The notes under the pieces: generated by a model | The model's database searches: none | Told to the model about the DNA's origin: nothing | What the model saw: only the letters and a program-made list of their open reading frames with translations | DNA from: CAZRGV01 sp964599655 | GTDB lineage: Bacteria > Planctomycetota > Planctomycetia > Isosphaerales > Isosphaeraceae | Assembly: GCA_964599655.1 (NCBI GenBank) | Contig: CAZRGV010000073.1 | Span: forward strand, 1-30,807 | Length of the DNA stretch: 30,807 bases | Direction: 5' to 3' | Translations under genes and position numbers: made by a program | Shown here: one piece after another, positions 17,571-24,340 of the stretch | Layout of the letters: the number at the start of each line of letters is the position of its first letter | How positions within the stretch are numbered: position 1 is the stretch's first letter

Positions 17571-19154
17571 TCAGGGCTCGATGCGAATTCGATGCCGGCA
17601 CGCCATGCGACGCCANNNNNNNNNNTGCTCGCCATGATGCTGGCGCCGGATCCTGCCCGTGCCGCCGATGTGCGCGATCGGGATCACCCGGGCGGCGGGC
17701 ACCAAACGTCCCGCCACCATCGCTTGCGGCGGTCGCCTCAAAACGCGAGCCCGCGTTCGCGCCAGGGCGGCGTTCCAAAGTGTGAGCGTCTGACCTAGTG
17801 GGACCGTGACCGGGGAAACCTCGGAGACGCTGGAAGGGCCCGAGGAAACCGAGAGGCTCGGTGAGCTCGTCGAGCCCGTCGTCCCTTGCGTTGCCGAGTC
17901 GGGAACGGGCTGCGGCGGCTTGGGATTCGAGGCCGTGGTATCGGGTGCCGGCGAGGGGGACGGGGCCGGGTCCGGCGCGGGGCTTGGCGAAGGAGCAGGG
18001 GTCGAGTCCGGAGGGCTCGCGGACGGCCTGTCGGCGCTCGAGCCCGAGTCCGATCTCCCTGGAGGCGTGCCTCCCTCCGACGAGGATCCGCCCGACTGGC
18101 CCGGGCTCGCGGGCGCCTGGGGAATCAAGGCCGCGGCCCTCGTGATGTCGAGCTTGCCGATCGTGATCCCCGTGACCGGGTCCTTCAGTGGGTCGGAGCC
18201 CCGCGTCAGCCATTGCTCGACGTCCGAGACCGACGGCAGATGACCGAATCGAGACTCGTAGATCCCTTGAAGCAAAAGGATCGCGCCGCTCACCAGCGGA
18301 GCCGCGTAGCTCGTCCCCTCGACCCGGGCATAGCCCCCGTTGTCCGAGGGGGCCAGCAGGTCCGACCCGGGCGCCGCCAGATCGGTCGCCGAGGTGCCAC
18401 CGACCGACGGCCCGAGGCGCTGCGCATTGCTCACGAAATTGCCGGAGGGATCGATCGCGGTCACGCTGATCGTGTCTTCCAGAATCGCCGGGAATCCCAT
18501 CCCCTGGTGCTGGCCGTCGAAGCTGTTCCCCGCCGCGACCACGACCGGGATGTTAAGGCCGCGCAACGTTTCAACCAGGCCGTTGATCTTCTCTCCGATC
18601 CCCCCGTCCGTGGCGAACCAGTCGGTCGGATAGTTCTGACTATCGGAGATCGAAATATTGACAACCGTAATGTTCTCCTGAACATGGTGATCGACCACCC
18701 ACTGGAGCGCGTCGGCCACGTACTGGAAGCTTCCCTTGTTGTCGTTGCCGAAGACGCGAAGCGGCACGAGATCGGCGCCGGGAGCCACGCCCGAGGCGTT
18801 GGGCGCGTTGGAGGCGATGAGCCCCGCGACCGACGTGCCGTGCGACCACGTGGCCATCGGGTCGCCGTCCTGCATCGCGAAATCATATCCGGCTTCGACC
18901 TTGTAACCCGGGCCAAAGCCTCCGCCCAGCGCGGGATGGGTGTAATCGGCGCCGGTGTCGATGGTCGCCGCCGCCAGGCCCGTGCCGTCGACTTGGTACG
19001 CGGCTCGTACCGCCGCCGCTCCAATCAGCGAGTCGAACGACGGGTTGCTCACGCTTTGATTTGGCGAGGACAGAAGGGTTCGGACTTCCAGGACTTCGAG
19101 ATGCGGCCGACATCCGGCGCGAGCAGCGCGCCGGGTGAATCGGATCGAGAGCAT
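17571..19154 (-). CDS. Subtilisin-like serine protease (peptidase S8) with LEPR-XLL-like N terminus; C-terminal end uncertain
   Basis: About 527 residues. The catalytic triad is complete: Asp66 (ATIDTGAD), His105 (SHGTSVAGLIAS) and Ser282 (GTSYAAPLVSG), with oxyanion Asn210 (AAGNS). The N terminus has HLEVLEVRTLLS (residues 18-29), like the LEPR-XLL segment at the start of many exported planctomycete proteins. There is no classical Sec signal or I9 propeptide. Residues 365-460 are rich in Ser, Pro and Gly (repeats of PSPAPDP), a linker-like tail. Ten Ns at 17616-17625 interrupt the last part, so the end could be at 17571 or, in another frame, at 17431. The ATG at 19154 is preferred: GGAG lies 9 bases upstream; ATG 19187 would add 11 residues. 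It is probably an extracellular or cell-surface protease. Confidence 0.85.
   Translation of the reverse strand: MLSIRFTRRAARAGCRPHLEVLEVRTLLSSPNQSVSNPSFDSLIGAAAVRAAYQVDGTGLAAATIDTGADYTHPALGGGFGPGYKVEAGYDFAMQDGDPMATWSHGTSVAGLIASNAPNASGVAPGADLVPLRVFGNDNKGSFQYVADALQWVVDHHVQENITVVNISISDSQNYPTDWFATDGGIGEKINGLVETLRGLNIPVVVAAGNSFDGQHQGMGFPAILEDTISVTAIDPSGNFVSNAQRLGPSVGGTSATDLAAPGSDLLAPSDNGGYARVEGTSYAAPLVSGAILLLQGIYESRFGHLPSVSDVEQWLTRGSDPLKDPVTGITIGKLDITRAAALIPQAPASPGQSGGSSSEGGTPPGRSDSGSSADRPSASPPDSTPAPSPSPAPDPAPSPSPAPDTTASNPKPPQPVPDSATQGTTGSTSSPSLSVSSGPSSVSEVSPVTVPLGQTLTLWNAALARTRARVLRRPPQAMVAGRLVPAARVIPIAHIGGTGRIRRQHHGEXXXXWRRMACRHRIRIEP
17616..17625. other. Assembly gap (10 N) near the 3' end of the protease gene
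   Basis: Ten undetermined bases. The frame downstream on the minus strand is not certain, because two frames stay open after the gap, one ending at 17571 and one at 17431. Confidence 0.95.
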
Positions 19155-19307
19155 AGAGGCGGACTCCGCAGACGGCCGCCAGACCATTGGCGTTGGCCGC
19201 CCCGCAAATCGTTGGTGAACGCCCCCCTTCCATGGAGCGAACCCAGCGCCGGAACACCTCCAGCGCGAGGCTCACGGAGACCGGACCCAGAACGGGAGTC
19301 CGCCTCT
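19155..19307 (-). promoter_or_regulatory. Inverted repeat able to pair with the protease ribosome binding site
   Basis: On the minus strand AGAGGCGGACTCC (19307-19295) is followed, 127 bases later, by its exact complement GGAGTCCGCCTCT (19167-19155), which directly abuts the ATG at 19154. The second arm contains the GGAG that would bind the ribosome. In the transcript the 13-bp stem would cover the start region. That this controls translation is inference; if the start were at 19187 the second arm would lie inside the coding region. Confidence 0.5.
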
Positions 19308-19620
19308 CGAGGCGCGGTCGAGCGTGTGGGAAATGGAGCCCGGAGCCTTCGGCGTCCCCCGAGGACCGTCCAGGGTCCCGCGGGATCAACACCAAAGTGG
19401 AGGCGCCAAGTGCGGAGAACCAGGGTCGTTGGAACCTTGCTCGCGGACGGAACCACCCTGGTCCGACAGCGAGAACGCCCCGCCAACCTGGCTCGTCGAA
19501 CGGCATCCTGCGGGGGTCATCGGGCGGTCGGCCCGATGGAAGGGAGGGCGGAACTCTTCCAGAGCCCACCCCGAGCCGGAATCGAGGTCCGATCCCGACG
19601 GCCGGACGCGACGAGCCGCC

Positions 19621-19648
19621 TTGCGGAACCGGCCGAAAGGGCTATAGT
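19621..19648 (+). promoter_or_regulatory. Possible promoter of kdsB
   Basis: TATAGT (19643-19648) matches 5 of 6 bases of the -10 consensus. TTGCGG (19621-19626), matching 3 of 6, lies 16 bases upstream. Transcription would start near 19655, about 80 bases before the ATG. Confidence 0.4.
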
Positions 19649-19735
19649 GTGGCGCCCTTGGGAACGGCCTCTCGCGGCGGCTGACTCGTGGCGTCCCTTT
19701 TATCGGCTGAACCCTCGACGGAGTTTCTCCGAAAG

Positions 19736-20482
19736 ATGGAAATCCTCGCGGTCATTCCCGCCCGCTTCGCGTCAACCCGTTTACCCGGCAAACCCCTCCT
19801 CGCCGAGACCGGCCGACCCTTGATCCAGCACGTCGTCGAGGCCGCCCAGCGCGCCCGACGGCTCGACCGCGTGATCGTCGCGACCGATGACTCCCGCATC
19901 TTCGACGCCGTCCGCGCCTTCGGCGGTGAGGTCGTCATGACCCGCGAGGACCACCCCAGCGGCACCGACCGCGTGGCCGAGGTCGCCCAGGGTCTGCCCA
20001 ACGCCGGCATTATCATCAACCTTCAGGGCGACGAGCCCGAGATGACCGGCGAGGCGCTCGATCTGGTGGCCTCCCTGCTCGAAAACGACCCCGACGCCCC
20101 GATGGCCACCCTCGCCACGCCCATCGTCGACCCCGAGGTCTATCGTGACCCCGCCTGCGTTAAGGTGGTCGTCTCAAGGTCGGGTCGGGCCCTGTACTTC
20201 TCCCGAAGCCCAATCCCCTACCACCGGGACGGCCTGCCAGCCGTCGGCTCGCCGATCGCCCATCTCCACCTGGGCCTTTATGCGTACCGCCGCGACTTCC
20301 TCCTCGGACTGGCCTCGATGCCCCCTTCGCCCCTCGAATCAACCGAGCGGCTGGAGCAGCTCCGAGTGCTCGAAGCCGGCTACCCGATTGCCGTCGGCAT
20401 CGTGAACGAGCCGAGCATCGGCATCGACACCCCCGAGGATTACCGCCGGTTCGTCGATCGCTGGCGCGCCCGGCATTCCTGA
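19736..20482 (+). CDS. kdsB: 3-deoxy-manno-octulosonate cytidylyltransferase (CMP-Kdo synthetase)
   Basis: A 248-residue cytosolic enzyme that makes CMP-Kdo from CTP and Kdo, the activated sugar for the inner core of lipopolysaccharide. The start MEILAVIPARFASTRLPGKPL is the KdsB signature. It is followed by VIVATDD, INLQGDEP, YFSRSPIPY, HLHLGLYAYRR and ERLEQLRVLEAGYPI, in family order and at full length. ATG 19736 is chosen because the protein then begins exactly like the family; GTG 19688 would add 16 residues. The next gene follows after 23 bases, so kdsB probably heads an operon with a membrane glycosyltransferase. Confidence 0.95.
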   Translation: MEILAVIPARFASTRLPGKPLLAETGRPLIQHVVEAAQRARRLDRVIVATDDSRIFDAVRAFGGEVVMTREDHPSGTDRVAEVAQGLPNAGIIINLQGDEPEMTGEALDLVASLLENDPDAPMATLATPIVDPEVYRDPACVKVVVSRSGRALYFSRSPIPYHRDGLPAVGSPIAHLHLGLYAYRRDFLLGLASMPPSPLESTERLEQLRVLEAGYPIAVGIVNEPSIGIDTPEDYRRFVDRWRARHS

Positions 20483-20505
20483 GGATCGAGGCCCGAACGC
20501 CGACG

Positions 20506-22227
20506 ATGTCCTCCCCAACCCCCTCCTTCGCTCAGCCTTCCGAGCAACCGTCTCCGCCCGATCCTTCCGCCGGCCTCGCCAGGCCGGAATGGGCCGTCTG
20601 GTTCTTCGTCGGGCTGGGGGTGCTGCTGCGTGTCGGCCGATACCTGCTGAACTCCCCCCTCTGGTGGAACGAGGCGTTCGTCGCGGTCAACGTCCTCCGT
20701 CGAGGCTACCACGACCTCCTTCGCCCGCTCGACTACGGCCAGGTCTGCCCCCTGCTCTTTCTCTGGGTTGAGAAGGCGACGGTGGATGCCTTCGGCTTCG
20801 CGGAGTGGTCGCTCCGGCTGTTCCCGTTGCTCTGCGGACTGGCCAGCGTGTTCCTCTTCGCCAGAGTGGTCCGGCTCGTTTGCCCCGATCGAACCGGCTG
20901 GATCGCGCTGGCCCTCTTCGCGGTGGCGTATCATCCGATCCGGCTCGCCGCCGAGGTCAAGCCGTACGCTTCCGACCTGCTGGCCGCGCTGGTGCTGATC
21001 TGGCTCGCTCTCGAATGGCATCGGACGAAGCAACAGGCTCGTTGGCTCTGGCGTCTCGCCGGATTCGTGCCGATCGCGCTGGCGTTCTCGCATCCGTCGG
21101 TCTTCGTCGCGGGTGGTTTGGCGATCGCGATCGCCCCCGCGGTCGCTCGAGCCGGCCGGCGTGAGGTCGGAATTGCGTTCGTGCTCTACGTGATCAGCCT
21201 CAACGTCGGATTTTGCGGCCTGTACCTTCTCTACACGCGGGCTCAGAGCCAGCAAACGCTGAACGGAATGCGCGCCTACTGGGCGTCCGCGTTTCCTCCA
21301 CTCGACTCGATGGGGGCCCTGGCGCGCTGGCTCCTGGACGTTCATGGCGGCCGAATGTTCGCCTATCCGGGAGGAGGCGACCGGGGCGCCAGCACGCCGA
21401 CGTTCCTACTCGTCGCGCTCGGCGTGATCGGCCTGGCGAATCGCCGCCGATGGACCTTGCTGGCCCTTAGCCTGGCTCCGTTCGCGCTGACCTTCGCCGC
21501 CTCCGTTCTCCGGCGCTATCCCTACGGCGGGCATCCCAGGATGTCGCAGCATCTCGCGCCAAGCATCTGCCTGCTGGCCGGGCTGGGGCTCTCGGCGCTG
21601 ATCGGTCGGATCCACTCCCCTGCCAGGCAACGACGAGTCGGCCGGCTCCTCGCGATCGGACTGGCCGGCGCGGGCGTTCTTCCCTGGCTGGGCGAGATGC
21701 GTCATCCTTACCGATCCGAGTATGAGCAACAGGCCCGCGAATTCGCCCGAAGATTCTGGCCCGAGCAGGCCAAAACCGCCGAGCTGGCCTGCTTGCGGTG
21801 GGATTCCGACGCGCTTCCCTGGGTCTCGGCGAACCTCGACACAGCCGTCTACCTTTGCAACCAGGCCATCTACTCTCCCCAACGCCGGAACCAGAATGGC
21901 CCCCGATGGAACAAAATCTCACACGATCATCCCCTTCGTTACATCGCGTTTGATTCGCAAACCATCGACAACAGCGACCTGGCCGACTGGCGACACGCGA
22001 TGGCCACACGCTTCGACCTCCGAAGCGTCGAGTCGATTCCGCTGAATCGCGCGAGCTTGGGCGGCGAACGCATCCGGATCTTCGAGTTCGTGCCGCGGGC
22101 CGGCCCTGTCGTGCTTGGTCACGACCGTGTAAAATCCAGTTTCGCACGCAACGAAGACCGGCAAACGGAGGGCGCGACCGATGGCGGACACCGAGCTCGA
22201 CCTCTCGAAGTTCGTGGAAGGCGGTGA
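20506..22227 (+). CDS. GT39-like integral membrane glycosyltransferase
   Basis: A 573-residue multi-pass membrane protein with a Pro/Ser-rich N terminus and about ten hydrophobic segments, for example WAVWFFVGLGVLLRVG, LFPLLCGLASVFLFARVV, IGLANRRRWTLLALSLAPFALTF and SICLLAGLGLSALIG. The layout and the first outer loop resemble the ArnT/PMT-type (GT39) family, which moves sugars from polyprenyl-phosphate donors on the outer face of the membrane. In that loop the family usually has an Asp-Glu pair; here it reads PLWWNEAF, with Asn for Asp. A soluble tail follows from about residue 400. It lies right behind kdsB, fitting a role in surface glycan assembly. The last 47 bases overlap the cupin gene in another frame. 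The start ATG has only a distant GAGG. Confidence 0.75.
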   Translation: MSSPTPSFAQPSEQPSPPDPSAGLARPEWAVWFFVGLGVLLRVGRYLLNSPLWWNEAFVAVNVLRRGYHDLLRPLDYGQVCPLLFLWVEKATVDAFGFAEWSLRLFPLLCGLASVFLFARVVRLVCPDRTGWIALALFAVAYHPIRLAAEVKPYASDLLAALVLIWLALEWHRTKQQARWLWRLAGFVPIALAFSHPSVFVAGGLAIAIAPAVARAGRREVGIAFVLYVISLNVGFCGLYLLYTRAQSQQTLNGMRAYWASAFPPLDSMGALARWLLDVHGGRMFAYPGGGDRGASTPTFLLVALGVIGLANRRRWTLLALSLAPFALTFAASVLRRYPYGGHPRMSQHLAPSICLLAGLGLSALIGRIHSPARQRRVGRLLAIGLAGAGVLPWLGEMRHPYRSEYEQQAREFARRFWPEQAKTAELACLRWDSDALPWVSANLDTAVYLCNQAIYSPQRRNQNGPRWNKISHDHPLRYIAFDSQTIDNSDLADWRHAMATRFDLRSVESIPLNRASLGGERIRIFEFVPRAGPVVLGHDRVKSSFARNEDRQTEGATDGGHRARPLEVRGRR

Positions 22228-22615
22228 CGGAATCCAGGTCATCCGAGGAAGCGGCAACTGCCGGGGCTGGAACAACATCCAGTACAAGGTGGGCATGTCG
22301 CGACAAAACGTCGGGTCGACGAAGCTCTCGATGAATGTCGCGACCATCCCCCCCGGCGGCGTCGCGTACGCCCACATCCACGTCGGCTTCGAGCTGATGC
22401 TCTACATCCTCGAAGGACGCGTCCGGCACGAGTATGGCCCCGGCTTGTCGAAGTCGATCGAAAACCAGGCCGGCGACTTCATCTACATCGAGCCCGGCGT
22501 TCCTCACGAGGTTTTCAACATGAGCGACACGGAACCGGTCGTCGCCGTGGTGGCCCGGTCCGATGCCGACGAGTGGCAGAACATCATTCCCTATGACCGC
22601 AACAGCGACGTGTGA
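22181..22615 (+). CDS. Single-domain cupin protein
   Basis: A 144-residue cytosolic protein with one cupin barrel. Motif 1 (AHIHVGFELMLYILEGRV) supplies H65, H67 and E71, and motif 2 (YIEPGVPHEVFN) supplies H109, giving a 3-His/1-Glu metal site. Small cupins of this form include sugar isomerases, dioxygenases and ligand-binding proteins; the substrate cannot be told. The ATG has GGAGGG 8 bases upstream and lies inside the end of the glycosyltransferase gene, so the two are likely translated from one transcript. Confidence 0.88.
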   Translation: MADTELDLSKFVEGGDGIQVIRGSGNCRGWNNIQYKVGMSRQNVGSTKLSMNVATIPPGGVAYAHIHVGFELMLYILEGRVRHEYGPGLSKSIENQAGDFIYIEPGVPHEVFNMSDTEPVVAVVARSDADEWQNIIPYDRNSDV

Positions 22616-22663
22616 CGACCGGCCGACTCCATTCCCCGCCCCAGTAATAAAGGTAGGTCGGCC

Positions 22664-23194
22664 ATGACTCGAAAATGGCTGGAATCGCTCGACGAAGAGA
22701 CCCGAGCTCGGGCGGAACGCTTGATTGAACAACTCTCCGCGCTCGGAGCGCCTCATCCCGAGGCGTGGGCCCGTCGCGAGTTTCGAGAACACCTTCCCCA
22801 GCTCAGCCGGTTCCTCCTTCTTCGACACCTCTGGAGCGAGGCCATCGACGCCTGGAGCGACTCCCTCCTCTGGGTCGAAAACCTCATTCAAGACGCCGAA
22901 AAGTCCCCCAACGGACAGTTCGCCGACGCCGGCCGCGCCTTGAAACGGCTGCTGGACCTCGGAGCCGATCCGAAAGACATCGGCACGCTCGCCCGGTTCG
23001 TGGCCTACGAGTCGGTCTTCAGCGTCATCCACGCGATCGACGAGGGCTACGACGTCGAGCAAGAAGGGGAATGGCCCGGCTGGGCCCTCGTCGAACGCGA
23101 CCCCCTCGGCCACATCACGAAACGGGAACTGGAAAAACTCCACGCCGACCTCCTCGGTCTCGACCTCTCACGCCCCGACGACGCCAGCGACTGA
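22664..23194 (+). CDS. Conserved-looking helical protein of unknown function
   Basis: A 176-residue acidic, probably mostly helical soluble protein without signal peptide or membrane segment. I do not recognise a family. It is rich in Glu, Arg and Leu, with WSEAIDAWSDSLLWVENLI and FVAYESVFSVIHAIDEGYD as the most protein-like stretches. The ATG has an AGG-rich site (AAGGTAGG) 6 bases upstream. It starts 48 bases after the cupin gene, so it may share the kdsB-GT39-cupin transcript. The AT-rich island begins just after its stop. Confidence 0.7.
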   Translation: MTRKWLESLDEETRARAERLIEQLSALGAPHPEAWARREFREHLPQLSRFLLLRHLWSEAIDAWSDSLLWVENLIQDAEKSPNGQFADAGRALKRLLDLGADPKDIGTLARFVAYESVFSVIHAIDEGYDVEQEGEWPGWALVERDPLGHITKRELEKLHADLLGLDLSRPDDASD

Positions 23195-23228
23195 CACGTC
23201 CCCCGGCCGGCCGATTTCATCGCACAAA

Positions 23229-23337
23229 CGAATATTTGACAATATTTTATTATTTTTATACGAAACTTATAATTAATAACACGAGGTAAGCCTATTTTTA
23301 TACGATTTTATTGTTAGTCTAATAAGTTTTCTCGTGT
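23229..23337. promoter_or_regulatory. AT-rich island with repeats and consensus promoter hexamers
   Basis: About 105 bases with roughly a quarter G+C sit in DNA that is otherwise strongly G+C-rich. Inside are a perfect TTGACA (23236-23241), a perfect TATAAT (23268-23273, too far away at 26 bases for a standard promoter), two copies of TATTTTTATACGA (23251-23263 and 23293-23305), and arms ACACGAG (23279-23285) and CTCGTGT (23331-23337). The island is probably the control region of the DUF6508-like gene starting at 23450. Confidence 0.55.
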
Positions 23338-23449
23338 CGCTTCGCGATCCGTGGCACGGTGGCCGTCGCCCGAGATGGCCTTCGCGCCAGCCTCGATGAC
23401 TCGACGCTCAACGCCCCGTCCGATTCCACCGTCACCCGCGGAGGGCCTC

Positions 23450-23868
23450 GTGAACGACCGGCCGATCACCCGAGAAATGATCGACGAACTCCTCCGCTTC
23501 CTGCCCCTCTTCGACGTTCCAGGCAAAGCGTTCGTCGNNNNNNNNNNNNNNNNNNGAAGGGCGGACCGCAACCCGACGGCTCGTTTTCCATGCCGTTCCC
23601 GACTTACACGCCGGAGGTCGACGCGTTCTTTCGACTCGTGTCGCGTCGGGGTTGGATCGATTCCAACTCCGACCTCGGAGTCGCCTTGGACCTGCTCGAC
23701 GACGACGAGGCCATCGCGAACGCCAACCTCGCCCAGGTCCGGGCCATGCTCACCGCCTGCGCCCGAGGTGAGCGCTACTATGACGGGCATCGCGACAGGA
23801 TGCTGCGATCTGGCAAGGTCGTCAGGCTGTTGCGTCGCCTGCAAGAACTCCGAGACACCGTGCCGTAG
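23450..23868 (+). CDS. DUF6508-like protein (interrupted by an assembly gap)
   Basis: A small protein of about 140 residues. The GTG start has GGAGGG 4 bases upstream; the N-terminal part (NDRPITREMIDELLRFLPLF) is read up to 23537. Eighteen Ns follow, and the rest continues in a different frame from 23556. The second part (TPEVDAFFRLVSRRGWID, NANLAQVRAMLTACARGERYYDGH) resembles the DUF6508 family, in which a conserved motif around R-x-M-L-T-x-C-x-R-G-E-R-x-x-D-G-H is typical. Function unknown; probably cytosolic. It follows the AT-rich island and stands alone. Confidence 0.7.
23538..23555. other. Assembly gap (18 N) inside the DUF6508-like gene
   Basis: Eighteen undetermined bases. The coding frame before the gap differs from the coding frame after it, so the true length is not eighteen modulo three. 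Confidence 0.95.
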
Positions 23869-24340
23869 GCTCCACCCGTTCGCCCTCGCGGTTCGACCGG
23901 CCTTCGGGGGCGGGAGCGCGGCCGGGCCAGCCTCATCCGCGTAATAGGTTCCTGGGGATCGGGTTGGGTCCAGGCCAAGGGTACGCTCGAGCGAGTCCGC
24001 CTCACTCAGGGCCCCGCGAAATCGCGAGAATTGTCGGAATCGGTAGAGATTCCCTCAACGAGGCGTTACCGTCGGCCGATACGTTCTACGGAGATGATCT
24101 CGAAGGACGTCGGTCCGTCTCGAGCAGGCGACGCGAGGTGGTTGAGGAGTGACCCGTCGAGGCGAAGCCGCGTTCCGACCTCGGCGTCCCGAGGAACTCT
24201 TCCCCCCATGCCGTTTCGTCGAGTCGCTCGATCCCGTGGGAGCCGACCGGTCGATTCGAGGTTCGATGGTCTTGAAAATCGTCCAGCGGCCGACGAAGAG
24301 ATTGTCGCCCAGCATGAGGAAACGCGAAGGAACCCGCGTG
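23869..24340. other. Intergenic region before the porin gene
   Basis: About 470 bases. The porin frame is open upstream to 24149, but this extension has no family-like sequence. I find no convincing promoter pair, RNA gene or strong hairpin. The ribosome binding site AAGGA of the porin lies at 24327-24331. Confidence 0.5.

Larger units (their letters stand above)
19155..19735. other. Intergenic region between divergent protease and kdsB genes
   Basis: About 580 bases separate two divergently read genes. It contains the 13-bp inverted repeat next to the protease start and the possible kdsB promoter at 19621-19648. Long frames cross it on the minus strand (to 19569) but show no recognisable domain, and their codon pattern looks like chance in G+C-rich DNA. 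I see no further gene. Confidence 0.5.

Noticed and set aside
18883..19569. A minus-strand frame upstream of and overlapping the protease start.
   Set aside because: No recognised domain and no good ribosome binding site. It might be a chance frame; the region contains the inverted repeat instead.
17886..19823. A 645-codon open frame on the plus strand opposite the protease gene.
   Set aside because: It runs through the protease, the intergenic region and into kdsB, and its translation is dominated by arginine; the minus-strand protease has a complete catalytic triad.
23229..23337. The AT-rich island as a replication origin.
   Set aside because: No DnaA-box-like TTATCCACA sequences and no dnaA or dnaN genes nearby; a control region is more likely.
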